Assembly: GCA_964036275.1 (NCBI GenBank)
Contig: OZ038434.1
Span: 25,651,413 to 25,715,412 of the forward strand
From: Litoditis marina
Lineage: Eukaryota; Nematoda; Chromadorea; Rhabditida; Rhabditidae
Direction: 5' to 3'
Length of the DNA: 64,000 nucleotides
How positions within the stretch are numbered: position 1 is the first letter of the stretch; every line of letters starts with the position of its first letter. Below the pieces are notes generated by a model. The model ran no database searches. It was given only the letters and a program-made list of their open reading frames with translations, and was not told where the DNA came from. Both the position numbers and the translations under genes were made by a program. Positions 1 through 18,577 of this stretch are shown here, piece after piece.

Positions 1-3000
1 TTCCTCCGTTCGACTCTGGAGACAATTTGAATATAGCGTGTGACTCGCAAGTTTCGATGGGAGGAAGGTAATTTTACTTTTAAGTAAACGTAACTGAAAT
101 TTATAAACATTCAATGAACGTAGCTGGGACTGAAATAAATCCGAAAATAGAAGAGGTTTGGCGGTAAAGGCTCTGTTGAGACATTGTTCCATCATGGTTA
201 TCGTACTCCATTAAATGACAGGACTTAGAGATTTTCACGCTAGCTAGAGCCAATTTTTGAGCTTACATTGCGTCGCTGAAACATTATCACAAAGTGTTAT
301 ATTTGCAGCCCTCTGTCGCTCAGCTCACATGCTGTGGGTTTGGGGACTGGTGCGGCCAAGACGGCCAAAACACCAAGGAAAGCCGCCACAAGATTCGTAC
401 CCGTGCCTCGAAAGCGACAGAAAACAGATGCAGTCACGACTGGAAACAAGAATAAGTTAGTTATAACTTATTATTTCAACCCCCCCCCCCCACCTTTTAT
501 GCTTCATGCTCTCTCGAGACTGATGGGAAACGCACCCCAGTCGATATATGTAAATGTTATTTAATTTGTTTTTACACAATTGCCTTTCACACACTAAACA
601 ATCTTTTTCCAAGTGCACGCTATCTCATAGCGTTGAAGTTCTAGAAGTTTTGAAAACGCCTCTCTCTTCATCCATGTCCATAAATTGCGTACTTTTAATG
701 AAATAGTTTCATTTTGTTGGTGTTAAAAGAACGCCGTTGGCCGAATTACTTTGAATATGTTGTTCAGGAAGTCTGCCGTTTTGCAACAAAAAAGCTCACG
801 GAGCCTTTCACCAACTCCACAAGACGGATCTAGGTGGGTATTAGTGGTGACTAATCTGTTCAACTGCCTCCCGGTCTGAGTTTCTGCTGTGTTTTGTTTG
901 AACTCTCGGCTATCTGTTGCACATTTGTTTCGATTTTTCGGATGGTCTGCATTAATGTCTGTGTTCAGCTGGCAGTTCCTTCCTCACGATACAGCAAACC
1001 CAGATGTTCGTTTGGGACAGTACATTGCCACGACGAAAGATTTCCAGAATCCTGCCATATTAAATGTAAGTTCCGCCCAGCTTCGAAAAATCTTTTTTCA
1101 TTCAGGCTCGTGGAAATGAAAGCGGCTGCATCTCGCTGTTAGATAGCGTAAAGAGGCCTGCGATTTGTTTGTAAATTAGCGTGTGTCAATTACTGTGAGC
1201 AACATAGGTTATTTGCAATCTTTTGAGAGCATCTTATCACGTGACCTTAGCTTGATCCAAAACATTGGTATTCCAAAAGGTGACCAATTCGAGACTACTT
1301 GGTCTGCAACGAACTTTTGCAGAATGGGGTTTGTAGTCGGTGTCGGTGTTCGAAGACCTGGTGGTAGTAATGTGTTAAATGGTTTTAACAAACAGCCGCA
1401 CCTCTAATTTAAGGATTTCATCGCAAAGACATCATTTGGCCCTTTCCAACTGCAAGATCTACGAGAGCAAGCTGCTCTCCATATGGCAAACGGGGATCGA
1501 GAGAAATTCGACGCAAGTTGCACCGCTATCACTCTAGGAGTGCTGGTGAGTTTACATGTTCAATGATCACGCAGTGTAGTTTAAATAAGTGTATGCTAGA
1601 AGAGAGAGAGAAGAAAGGTCAATGATCATTCCATTCATCAGCGCAATTTGTGTCTAGTTCTCGAGTTGTTGTAGTAGATTTGTTCGACATATTGGGGTTC
1701 TTATCATCCGCACCTCGTTGCACTGTTTGATGTTTGCCTCATGCGAAATGCACTTGCATCATATGAATGTTTACAGTACAATTCGTTGATCGACTCCTTC
1801 GCCAAACAAGAGAAAGTTGTGCAAAAAGTCAAGATGTGTATTGCCTCGCCGACTACGGAGGAGAAGGCCAAATCTGCGATAGGATTTGGAGCGGACCCCT
1901 GTGTAGAGGAAGAATTCGAGCTGGGTGAAGATAAATGGTGTCAAGGTGTGTTTAATTCTCGGTTTCTAATTACAGAAAGACAAAGGTGTATACGCCGACT
2001 TCATTTAATATTCTCTCTGATGAAGCGTGAAATTACCAAAATTTCCGTAAAGACAGCAAAATGAGTCGAGTTTGATCGCCCTGAAGCTGAGCTTACTCCC
2101 TACTCGTTGATTTGAGCGGGTGAGGGCATCTCAGTAATGTGTTTTATTCCTTCTATCGTTTTTTCGTTCAATAGTGTTGCCCATTCAGTCATAAATAATC
2201 GGGAAACGTGCTCTTTTGTGCCAAAATCGAATGAGTCTTCTATTATTCTCGTAAAATCACTAATTATACTCATTCCAACAAGAAATTAGGTTCTTTCCGA
2301 AGATCGGTAAAAACTTACTGCTGTGTGTAATTGATTTGGGTTTTGAGCATTTCAAAGCTCTTCGTTAGACCTGATTATTCCAGGAGTCATACTGAACGAC
2401 TGTTACGAAGCTGTTTCGGAGAGATGGAAAGGGAAACTAACCTCAGAAGCGAAATTTCTTGAGTTCTTCAACGCGTTTATCGAACGCGTTATAGTTGAGG
2501 TATTTATTATCAAGTTTTTTTTCTATATTTATCACTGTATTTTAAACCTAGGACGGTTCGTTCCTCCGTTGTCCTCCTTTGTATGCATTCTAACTGAACT
2601 CGCAAAATTATTATTACTGATAAGATGACACTGTGAAAAAGTCCCCAAATTTTTATCGATTCCAGTAAAAGCATTGCTCACACAATATTGAGTATAACAT
2701 ATGTGTTGTTTTCATTCCTGGTGGAATATAACATGTACTTAACAGGCCTATGACTACGAGAACTATGTTCTGTTGACGTTCCGCGACAACAAACTGGACA
2801 ACAATCATATTGATTTCGACGGAAAAATGCTAGTCGGTAGGTTCATTCATGCACATTCAATATGGAAAATCGATGTGGATATGTTTATTCTTTTTTCTTT
2901 GATCTCCTACCCTTATGCGTTTGCTCAAACCGCACCAAATAATCATGTTATCACGAATCAGCTGTATTTTCACTACCACATTGCAGATTTCGTGCTGGCA

Positions 3001-3583
3001 GTTCTGAAAAACAGTCACAGAGAGGTCAACGAACAGACAGAAGCGAACATTACCGAACTGACCAAACTCACTATGTAAGTTCCGATTTTCTGCCGTTGCA
3101 TACCGTTCTTTTATCGGCTCCAATTGAAAGCGTCAAATATGTTTTGATTCACAGTGATTATTTCTATTCAACATTAAATTATTTCTGACAGATACTATTG
3201 GAAAAGGCCTAGGTAGTTTTTTTCCGTAACCCAGGATTTGTCCGAATAGACAGAAAATTTCCAAACGCATACTCCCTTTTCGCTGAAAACGAGAGAATTC
3301 ATCTCTTTTCGTGTTAAAATTGAAAACGGATTGATATCTGTCGAATAATCGGAAATCACCGGTTAACGATGATGTTTTTTGATTGTTATTTTCAAATGTT
3401 CCATTGATAAAAATGTATTTCAGACAGAACTTCCGACGAAGAGCCGTTCGAGCAGCATTGAAGGCTGAAGCAGCGAGAAAGGCGGAAGCGATGAGGAAGG
3501 CGGAAGAAGAGAGGAGGACCATACCAGCCCGAGACGTCCACTCCCCATCTACAGGGTCGAGTACCGATGTCGTCAAGGATTGA
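1..3583 (+). CDS. Unrecognised basic, probably nuclear protein; 3' part of gene (10 exons visible)
   Basis: Exons read by splice phase: <1-67, 324-455, 768-833, 969-1065, 1414-1545, 1777-1945, 2384-2499, 2746-2836, 2987-3074, 3424-3583 (stop TGA 3581-3583). Every junction keeps one frame, giving 371 visible residues; the start lies left of the window. The N-terminal half is basic with an NLS-like PRKRQK near visible residue 50 and a Ser/Pro stretch (SSRSLSPTPQ). The middle has an acidic patch (CVEEEFELGEDKW) and helical segments such as ERWKGKLTSEAKFLEF. The last ~50 residues are Ala/Lys/Glu/Arg-rich and likely coiled coil (KAEAARKAEAMRKAEEERR). One acceptor is unusual: the exon at 1414 follows AAG rather than CAG, and an in-frame TAA at 1405 leaves no other choice. 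I recognise no family; a nuclear role is inferred from composition only. Confidence 0.75.
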
Positions 3584-3721
3584 ATTTTTATATAAGTTCA
3601 TGTGCGTACGCTTCTACACTATTTAGGCTATTCAATTAATATGTTATATGTGATTGTTTGTTTATCTTTGCCGTTCTGTCCGGGTCTTTGTATCCGGGTC
3701 TGTGAATTGTTTTAATTTGTG

Positions 3722-3727
3722 AATAAA
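3722..3727 (+). terminator. Polyadenylation signal of the first gene
   Basis: AATAAA lies about 140 bases after the TGA at 3583, followed by T-rich sequence. It is the first canonical hexamer after the stop and supports the 3' end of the upstream gene. Confidence 0.6.
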
Positions 3728-3794
3728 TAGTTGTTGCACTCATTTTGAAGTTGTGGATGGAGTTTTATAACCTGTGAATACTAGCCGGTTAATA

Positions 3795-3965
3795 CCGTGC
3801 TGAACCCAGCTGGTCTGAAAGCGACTGGTAGCAGACCGCGTCTGACTCAGACTGGTCGCAGACCACGTTTGACTCAGACTGGTCTCAGACCATGGTCAAG
3901 GTGGTCTGCGACTGCCTTATAGCCAGTCTGAGACCATCTGACTCAGACCACGTCTGGAACCCAGG
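3795..3965. repeat. Short imperfect tandem/palindromic repeat (GACTCAGACTGGTC units)
   Basis: About three imperfect units of the form GACTCAGACTGGTCNCAGACCACG sit head to tail and then appear inverted, so the tract can fold on itself. TGGTCTCAGACCA is itself near palindromic. No coding potential seen. It lies between the first gene and the transposon island. Confidence 0.6.
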
Positions 3966-4039
3966 AGCTTCAGAGTACCCAAATACAGGTCAACTCGAAT
4001 CTTGTTGACCAGTTTTCGATAATCTAGTCAATTTGGATG

Positions 4040-4789
4040 CGTTTTCTCTCTCAATTTATCCGGATCACTAATGACAATGGTCAGAAACTGCTCTAGAAAT
4101 GACCACGGTCAAAGATGTTGCAACCATGGTCATTTTTTTTCTTATGACTCCTTCTTAGGCAGGGTCCATACTTTTTACGTCGGCGTAATACGCGAAAATC
4201 AAGTACGCCGCGTACTTGATTTGAGACGCGTTTTACGTTTGAAGCTTATAGCGTTTTTCGAAAAACGCTGATGAGTTAACTCAAAATATACATTATTTTA
4301 TATTGTTTTCGTGAATTTTACTTTCCGATACTCAAAATAATGTGTTCATTCAATGTTTAATAAGAGTTCGACTAGTTTAGGTCAATTTTCGGTGTTTTCG
4401 CAAAAAAATGGAAATTTTGAAATACTTGATAATTTTAGCATTTTTAATAAGCTGAAGCAATAGAAATCAATAAGAAATCGAGCATTGTTCATTTCTGACT
4501 TAAATCAGAATAATCAAGTTTATTAACGGGTTGGGTGAGCTCGGCGTAATGCAACGAGTATTACGCCCCGCGTATTAAATCAGGACGTTTTTACATGCTT
4601 GTTGGCGTATTACGCCCGCGTAATACGCGCGCGTAAAAAGTATGGACCCTGCCTTATGTTGATGTCGACCATGGTCATCACACGATTTGACCACTGTCAG
4701 TCCAGAAAATTGAGAAACTCGCCTCATGCCGGACTCGAACCAGCCTCAGCTGGGCCAAAAGCAAGAAGCTAACCACTGAGCTATGGGGC
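4040..4789 (-). mobile_element. tRNA-derived SINE-like repeat, copy 1, split by a MITE
   Basis: The head at 4721-4789, read on the minus strand, resembles a tRNA: 5' GCCCCAT can pair with 3' ATGAGGC at six of seven positions; there is an A-box-like TAGCTCAGTGGTTAG and a near-perfect B box GGTTCGAGTCC. The D and anticodon arms are degenerate, so it is not a functional tRNA. The tail carries several TGACCNNGGTCA-type palindromes and is interrupted by the MITE at 4158-4653. A second copy in the opposite orientation lies at 6471-6760. The outer limit of the tail is uncertain. Confidence 0.55.
4158..4653. mobile_element. Non-autonomous PIF/Harbinger-like MITE
   Basis: The ends are inverted repeats: GGCAGGGTCCATAC at the left is mirrored by GTATGGACCCTGCC at the right, and the arms continue through TTTTTACG and CGTAATACGCG motifs. 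It is flanked on both sides by TTA (4155-4157 and 4654-4656), matching the 3-bp TWA target duplication of the PIF/Harbinger superfamily. Length 496 bp, with no ORF inside. It interrupts the tail of the adjacent tRNA-derived repeat, so it is the younger insertion. Confidence 0.8.
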
Positions 4790-5055
4790 CGATAGTTGGG
4801 GTCGCTTCACTAATTTATAGACCATCGCGCACAATATGAGCCCGAGATTAAGTAAAGAATAATGGCGAACGATAATAAGAAATGATGCGAAATAGAATAA
4901 TATAGACTCTTCCGCGCAATAAACCTTTTACAGTAAACTCCACATTCATTAAAGCACTATTACTTTTTCTTGATTAGTATCTGAGGTGTTGACTTTGTTT
5001 ACTCATTCCACCATTTGTGTCGGTCGTGTGAGGTGACCCCTCTCGATTGATTATT
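4790..5055. other. Sequence between tRNA-like head and the ORF1-like gene
   Basis: AT-rich, no gene seen. It would contain the 5' untranslated region of the ORF1-like gene. There is no clear TATA box or splice acceptor next to the ATG. Confidence 0.4.
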
Positions 5056-6018
5056 ATGCCATCGCCTCGTCCAAAAATGGTACCACTTCGAACCCATTTT
5101 TCCACCCTTTTGAGTGAAATCAAAACACTCAACTCCAAACTCGACTCTCTGACCCAATCTCTACCCACTATTATTCAATCCCAACTCCACCACTTCAATG
5201 ATAGTCGCTGTCTCACTATTTATGGTCTACCAGAGGATTCTTCAACAAAGAAAAAGGTGAATGCAGTTTTCAATTTGGTATCCGTCTCTCCATCTAATAT
5301 TTCCATTCTTCACCGTTTGGGTAAACCTCGTCAAGATGGTTTACCTCGTCCACTCAAAGTATCTATCAAAGATGGTATTCCGTTTCCTCGTCTAATAGAT
5401 CTATCTACTGCTATGAAATCTGATGCTTCTATGTCAACTTTTCATGTTCGAAAGTTCGAGACTCCGGAACAGCGGAAGGCCGGATTCCTCGCCAGACAAT
5501 CGAAACGAGACGCCGCCCGAGCTGAGGTCACCGACCAAACTACAACACCAACACCGTCTGCCGATCCTATTCTGCCAAATGAAATGGAGTTAGTTGAACA
5601 AACTAGAAATGTCGTTTCCAATCTTGTCTCAGCATTTCCATCTCCAAACTCTATATCTCCTCGCTCAACCCATTTTGATGATCAACCTGCTATCCAAAGT
5701 CCCGTCCCTGTTGAAGTTACACAAATATCTGATGATCCTTCTCCTATGTGTGATTCACCATCCATAATCGACCCTCCATCGTTCCATGATGCTCTCGATG
5801 ATGTTTCTTTGAAATGTGTAAATGACAATGTTGACATGTTGTATAATATGCACCTGAGTGGTGTTTCCATGCGTGAACGTTACAGCTGTTTTCATGGTTG
5901 CTATCAATTGACCCCTCATCTGGCCCCAATTGTTTCGGACGTGTACTTTGATCGCTATGGTTTCCGGTTTAACATCAATCAATCTTGGGTACCCTTTCCA
6001 TCTCGGTCTTCTCACTGA
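5056..6018 (+). CDS. ORF1-like protein of a non-LTR retrotransposon, intact and apparently alone
   Basis: An uninterrupted 320-codon reading frame from ATG 5056 to TGA 6018. Residues ~12-42 are heptad-rich and likely coiled coil. They are followed by an RRM-like core seen in LINE ORF1 proteins: LTIYGLPED near 53, HRLGKP near 86-91, RPLKVSI near 98-104, and the basic segment VRKFETPEQRKAGFLARQSK near 131. ORF1 proteins of this class bind RNA and act as nucleic-acid chaperones. The C-terminal half is Ser/Pro-rich and unfamiliar, ending in an aromatic stretch. No reverse transcriptase or endonuclease frame follows in the next 1.2 kb, so this is either a 5' remnant whose ORF1 stayed open or a captured ORF1. 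It lies between two oppositely oriented tRNA-like repeats. Intronless, unlike the host genes nearby. Confidence 0.65.
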   Translation: MPSPRPKMVPLRTHFSTLLSEIKTLNSKLDSLTQSLPTIIQSQLHHFNDSRCLTIYGLPEDSSTKKKVNAVFNLVSVSPSNISILHRLGKPRQDGLPRPLKVSIKDGIPFPRLIDLSTAMKSDASMSTFHVRKFETPEQRKAGFLARQSKRDAARAEVTDQTTTPTPSADPILPNEMELVEQTRNVVSNLVSAFPSPNSISPRSTHFDDQPAIQSPVPVEVTQISDDPSPMCDSPSIIDPPSFHDALDDVSLKCVNDNVDMLYNMHLSGVSMRERYSCFHGCYQLTPHLAPIVSDVYFDRYGFRFNINQSWVPFPSRSSH

Positions 6019-6470
6019 GTCTCAGTAGTATCAACAAATTAGCAACTTGCGTATGTACTAGTTTTTCTTTTTCTTTATTTTCTCAAATATCAGTTCATAT
6101 GGTTTAAATTCGTAACTCATTGTTTGTCCATCACTATACTGATAAAGTTTATTATTATTGTTATTATTACTTGATATCCTGTTTGACTCTTCTCTCAAGT
6201 TCTTTTGTTGCCAGTTAATGATTTGTTTGTTTATAGAGTCAGTCATAGTTTTCATTCACTAGGCTAGGTACCGGAATTATCTGTGCAGTAGGATTTTGAT
6301 TATGCAGAAATCGGTGCACATAACCCCCAGGTTGGTGACAAATAAAGGCGTTTAAACAATGCATAACAATAAAAACTTTTTATTTAGTTATTCCCTGTAC
6401 ATTCTCATCGAAGATGAATGCTATATGCGAGCCGCGGCAAGTATCCAGAAAGAGTGCCAATCTGGTACTT
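6019..6470. other. Region after the ORF1-like gene
   Basis: AT-rich, with TTATTATT-type runs near 6150 and AATAAA-like hexamers near 6342 and 6370 that could serve as polyadenylation signals for the ORF1-like gene. No second ORF or reverse-transcriptase motif was found on either strand. Confidence 0.4.
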
Positions 6471-6760
6471 GACCCCATAGCTCAGCGGCTAGCGGGCGCG
6501 CCTTTTACCCAGCGGGTCACTGGTTCAATTCCGCGAGCTGAGTTGACCGTTGTCAATGAGGAATCAGTCCACAAATGACCGCGGTCATTTCTTCAGTAAA
6601 TTTAAAGAAGGTTCCAATTGGCTTGACAATTGTCAAATAAGTTCTTCTCATTAAGGACCATTGTCAATTATTGAGTTGACCAGAAAGTAGGAATATGGTC
6701 ATTATCGAACGAGTTTCCACAAATAATTTCTAGTTTGAACATTGACCAGTATTTAAAAAA
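6471..6760 (+). mobile_element. tRNA-derived SINE-like repeat, copy 2
   Basis: The tRNA-like head at 6471-6540 shares CCCCATAGCTCAG, a CTTTT core and CTGGTTCAATTCCG with the copy at 4721-4789. The A box (TAGCTCAGCGG) and B box (GGTTCAATTCC) are recognisable, but the cloverleaf is not complete. The tail has repeated TGACC/GGTCA palindromes, including TGACCGCGGTCA, like the tail of copy 1. The 3' boundary is approximate. Confidence 0.55.
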
Positions 6761-6775
6761 CAAGCAAAGTTTCCA

Positions 6776-6885
6776 AACTTTTTAGTTGGATGCGGCTTAT
6801 ATGTTTCAGCCTGTTTTGGCGCGCGCAACGGTATTTTCAGGTACCCCGGGGCACCTAAACTAGCTTTCCATTCTGTCCTCCTTTA
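6776..6885. repeat. Dispersed repeat with GGTACCCCGGGG core (partner at 11381-11571)
   Basis: Matches the reverse complement of the segment in the RING-gene intron at about 11381-11490, including the AGGAGGACAG arm, the GGTACCCCGGGG core and GCGCGCAACG. One inverted copy each side of the first RING-gene exons. Confidence 0.6.
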
Positions 6886-7292
6886 ACTCACTGTTGTAGT
6901 TTTTTGTGGGTGAGTGTTCTCTGATACTTGCCATTGCCTATGGGGTTAGCCACGCCCCTTTGCACCCTCAGATCAATTGTCTCAAAACAGTTCGTTCACT
7001 CTGACGACTCAATTGACGAGAATTGTTTTTCATATATTGCCACTCTCCCCTATCACCCTTTCTTTTTTCCTTTTATCCTCTCTGCCTTATTCTACATTTC
7101 CCCTTTTCTCTATTTCTCTCTTTCTCTCCACTCTCTTTGTCTCGCTTTGTAAATGTGTGCATGTCATTATTACTTCCGAGTGTTATTTCTGTATGCCTCA
7201 TATACTTTTTTAGTCCTCTCTCTCTATTTCTCTCCTACTTCTTCTCTCTTTCCCTTTGTTTATCTCCTACTACTTATCAAAAATGACCAGTT

Positions 7293-14420
<7,128 letters not shown>

Positions 14421-14468
14421 GTAGTTTTTTTTCTGTTTTACAAGAAGCGGAAGATTTTGTTTTTGTCC

Positions 14469-14474
14469 AATAAA
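14469..14474 (+). terminator. Polyadenylation signal of the RING gene
   Basis: AATAAA 49 bases after the TGA that ends 14283-14420. Its spacing is the main independent support for that last exon. Confidence 0.5.
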
Positions 14475-14676
14475 GTATTGAAAACGATTTGTGTTTTTTT
14501 TGTTTTCCCCATGCTATAGTTTCCCAAATCGCCAAGTTTTTCCCGGACCTATCTTAACCTCTATGTGTTTTCTATCGAAAATATTCATTCAAATTTTCAT
14601 TGGCCCACGTCGCAGTAAAGATCTACAGACGATTCCCAGCCGAAATGGCAGCCTCGTTTGTGGTCTCAGAACGATT

Positions 14677-15203
14677 ACTCAGACCATAGGCTGTTAATTA
14701 CAAATTTGTGTTGGTCGAAACTGTATTGCAACAAATCTAGAGATATAGTATGCCCCGGAGAGACGTCAGACGACGAGGGGCGAAATCCATATATATGACA
14801 GCGACTCTGTATTAACAGTAAGTTACTGTTTTGTCACTTGTTCTGAAAATCTCCAATTTTCTGCGATTGGCCAGCTACAAAAGCGATAGAGCATACAGGT
14901 CGATGAGGCCGCAGACAGACTGAGACACTCTGCGTCTCTCTGATCTGCACAGTCTCTCGCTGAGGCCGCTACAAAGGTGGCTGGCCAATTGGCTGGGTGT
15001 CTGAGAAGTAACTATACCCCACCGCCTACTCAGAACAAGCGTCGTTGTAAAACAGGGAATTACTGTTTGTACAGAGTGGCTGTCATATATATTCATTTTT
15101 CCTCTCGTCGTCCGACGTCTCTTTGGCAATATGTCTCCAGATTTCTTGCAATACAGTTTCGACCAAACGCGAATTTGTAATTAACAGGCTATGGTCTGAG
15201 TAG
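14677..15203. mobile_element. Long-armed MITE (about 190-bp inverted arms)
   Basis: The left arm, from TACTCAGACCATAGGCTG, is matched by the right arm ending CAGGCTATGGTCTGAGTA. The arms stay alignable for about 190 bases and share TTAATTACAAATT, GGTCGAAACTGTATTGCAA and GACGTCNGACGACGAG. The centre (14860-15005) is a second, shorter inverted repeat around GATTGGCCAGCTAC/GTGGCTGGCCAATT. The right half of this element is the unit of the tandem array at 37140-38035. Confidence 0.8.
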
Positions 15204-15859
15204 ATAGGCTTTCGGTGAAGCGAATCCTGTAGGTATTTGATCAGAAGTTGGAAAATAGGATTCAATATGATAATGAATAGGGAAATTTGACACGTGATTG
15301 CGGTCGATATTTTCGGTCGGTGTTAGGAATGGTTTTTATTTTCCACACTTTCATAAAACAAAAAATTCTGTTCGAGAAAAAAAGCACTGTATAAGAATAG
15401 TTTATCACAGCAAAACCTCATACCACTGAGGGATTGAAAACGAATATATATTTGTCAAATGAACTTGTGAGAGTTTGAGGAAAAGGAGGGCGGGGCTATA
15501 TGGGGAAACAAAATAGGCCACACCCCTTAGGCCTTAAGTCCTACTGTAACTGCTCAATAAGTCCTCTTACAAATGAGGAAAACACAAATAGATGATCACA
15601 AATATTGGGAATCATTGGAACGGGCAAATGTTGAGAAAAATCTAACAAATCTAAAAATCAATGAATTAGAATAAAAAAGATAGTAACAGTAAAATTGTGA
15701 ACTATCATGTAGATTCAGGCGGCGAAAATTGGGTTACAAGAAAATTATACCATAGTGAATTGGAGACTTGTGAAACCGGTTTCTGATACATTATGCGGCC
15801 GGAGAGGTATTGGTAGATCAAAAGCAGAGAAAAATCAATAACAGATTCTTGATTTTCTT
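15204..15859. other. Intergenic, nothing recognised
   Basis: AT-rich spacer between two genes that converge here. No ORF, tRNA or clear repeat was found beyond scattered A/T runs. A TTTATT near 15336 could be a minus-strand polyadenylation signal for the small gene upstream on that strand. Confidence 0.4.
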
Positions 15860-15944
15860 TCACTTCTTCTGGTTCGACGTCATTTCGTTGAATCTGTTCA
15901 TCTGCGACGATTTCAATGGAGCCGAGGACTGAAAATATTGAGAT

Positions 15945-16042
<98 letters not shown>

Positions 16043-16243
16043 AAGAAAGGAGGTAGAAGGAAGAGAAACAAAGAGATGGAGAAAGGGAGAGAATGAAAGT
16101 AAGAGAAAGAGTACCTTGATGAAAAAGTCGGCCGCATTTCTGTGTGCGGGGGGCGGGGAGGATAGTCTGGCACTTCTGCACGAGTTGTCGGTTACGGTAA
16201 CTCCGTTTTCGTCTGTGATTCGGATGACGCACTCGGTGGACAT
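15860..16243 (-). CDS. Small unrecognised protein, two exons
   Basis: Exon 1 16243-16115 begins MSTECVIRITDENG and ends ADFFIK before a GTACTC donor. An outron-like acceptor (GTTTTCAG, boundary at 16268) lies 25 bases upstream of the ATG, as expected for spliced-leader addition. Exon 2 begins at 15928 after ATTTTCAG. In phase it gives a short Ser/Asn/Lys-rich tail to TGA 15860-15862, 65 aa in total. The next frame over exon 2 is longer and looks more protein-like (SIEIVADEQIQRNDVEPEEV, open to 15705) but cannot be joined in phase with the visible donor. A GTGCCA donor inside exon 1 could do so. No domain, signal peptide or family recognised. Confidence 0.45.
15951..16033 (-). repeat. (GA)n microsatellite in the small gene's intron
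   Basis: About 40 GA repeats on the + strand (CT on the coding strand), immediately upstream of the exon 2 acceptor, followed by a G9 run. Confidence 0.95.
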
Positions 16244-16379
16244 GGTGTATGAGAGGGAGAGGGAGAGCTGAAAACGAATAAATATGAGAGATAGAGAGAG
16301 AGGAAATAAGAGAGACTAAGAGAGAAGGAGAGAGAGAGTGAGAGAAAGGTAGGAGGGAGCTGGACATGAACAACAATCA

Positions 16380-18577
16380 AAAGAAATTATATATAAAAAC
16401 AGAGAACAATTAGAAAGAGAAAAATGTTCGAGAGTTCATGGAGACGAGAGTAAGTGGGCACGGAAGATAGAAAACACAAAAACGAGAGGGAAAAAGGGAA
16501 AAAGGATACTAGGAAGAGTAGAATACAGAGACATAAGAATATGAAGAGAAAATAGCAGAAAAAAAGAGAGAGACAACACTTTCTAATGAACCACAGTAAA
16601 TTTGAAGGCTCGATTGTCGTTTCAACAAACCATCATTGAAAATAGGGAAATTAGAAGATTTGATTAGTTCCTCTCTTGAAGTGTGTAGTTTGCTAGTGAC
16701 AGATGAAACAAGATCGAAAGAATACAAGCGAATGGAAAGTTCCCGTAACGTGAAGAATTGGTCGACTCAGGAATTTTGCATTTTTTTGTCGCACGTTTTT
16801 GATTTTTATGTGCAATGGGGCTTTCATTCGCTCTTACTCTGCTCTCATCTTTCGCTGGGATACAAGCGAAATAGTGCGCAAAGCGAGAGACGCAGAATGG
16901 GAAGAAAGTGCCGGGATATTGTCGTCTACGTACTAGGAAAGTATGCTGTTCGTATGATGTGTTAGACAACTGGTTATGATTCAACCGGCGTGCTCCGTTC
17001 GCTATAAATAGATTATGGGGCAATTAAATGGTTGAAAACAACTGGATTCTATGTTCCTCTCTTTCTCTCCATGTCTCGCTATGTCTCTCTATCTCTCTTC
17101 ACTCGCGGAAAATGAAAAACAACCTAATTTGATGTAGATTAAGAGGGATAATAGAGAATTACTGCAGAGCTCGTTAAAACTATTTTTTCTAATTGAAGCG
17201 GAAAAGAAAACCGGATCCTATTGAATGTTAGTTTGTAGAACTGAATTATTGTTTGTATTGGACAATATTCCAGAACACTCAAAGTCTATAACGAAGTTTC
17301 TAGAAAATCTCTGTCTTCAAAAAGTCTCTGAAAAATGGAAATTCTCATCTCAAAAATTTGTTACCTAATGGTTTCATTTTGGTGATTGAGGGAAAAATAT
17401 CGAATTTTTATAAAATTAAGTTTGACGTTGTTTTCTATCTGAAGATGAGTTTCTGGTGGGTAGATTGATGAAAAACATAATTTTCTGGAAACCGCCCGTC
17501 GAAAACAAATAAATTCGCAGCGAACGCTGGAAAACACTCTAATATTCGTTGATATTTGATATGTGATGAATAATAGATTGAATGGCCTCGTTTAATTGCA
17601 TTTTGTAATGTTTACAACAAAAACGCGGAATATTAGTTTACAAACGTGTGACCAATATCCGTGTTATTGAGATAGGCTTCAGCTTATTAATTATATTATT
17701 GTAGAATTGCATGCCATATTGCAGGACTCTAACGGAATGTGCAACATCTCTTAGGGTGAAAGCAACCACAAAGTATGGGTATACTGTTAGTCAATTGCAC
17801 AGTCACGTGATGCATGTTGAACACAGCAGAACTCAGAAAAGTGCAATGACAAAGTGCACGATTACTCATTAGAATGCTTACTTTACGTGACTATTCAATT
17901 CAATATCAGTATATTAGTGCTCAAAATCCAACGAAACCAGGCTGGATGTAAAATTAATAACTTAAGACCCTTCTTCTTAGAGATTTAGAATTAAAGGTGA
18001 CGTTAGCCCACGCGGATGGCAAACGAGAAAAACAATTGTATCTCTCTCTACCCCCCCCCCCCCTTCTCTCTCTCTTTCTCTCTCTCTCTCCCTCTCTCTC
18101 TCTTATTTGTATCTGGGGAAAAACATTTTTTGCAAAACGATACCCTGAATATTTTGGATGAAACCCGAGCCGCGAACATTGTATAGTGTACAGATATTAG
18201 AGATAGGAGCCACATTACAAAGTTCGGCCAAAGTTTAGGAAAAGCGAAATAGCTGTTAAGAACAGCAGGCTAAACAACCATTCGTTTTATTTGTAGTTTG
18301 ATCAAAATTTTGGTCTTATGGGCATGAAAAACGGCACGGTGATAGTCAAATCCATTCTCACGTGAAACCTGTTGAGCACATCGGAAATCTAAAAAGTACT
18401 GATTCACCTTTGACTATGACTACGCCATTCACTTTTCTTCTATATGCTGGGAGCTCAACCATAGAAATACTACCAACTTCGAGAAAACATAAGTTAGGCT
18501 TATTAACTTATTTGGAATAAAACGCTTTTTTGGAGTTACGGTTGAAGTCAATACACTGAAGGGAGACCGATACATCA
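16380..18577. other. Gene-free stretch with repeat fragments
   Basis: No gene model survives splice and composition checks. Contents: purine-rich tracts (16400-16560); a fragment at 16840-16945 related to the foldback at 59855-60022 (GCGAGAGACGCAG, GTGCCGGGAT, CTACGTAC); a 155-bp repeat at 17775-17930; and a C-run/CT tract at 18050-18110. Confidence 0.45.
17775..17930. repeat. Dispersed repeat, copy 1 (partner at 20760-20895)
   Basis: Shares TACTGTTAGTCAATTGCA-like, GAACACAGCAGAA and GTGCAATGACAAAGTG blocks with 20760-20895 in the same orientation, at roughly 75-80% by eye. Confidence 0.65.

Noticed and set aside
4721..4789. Functional tRNA gene on the minus strand
   Set aside because: The acceptor stem is nearly right, but the D and anticodon stems do not form and a second diverged copy exists, so it is a tRNA-derived repeat.
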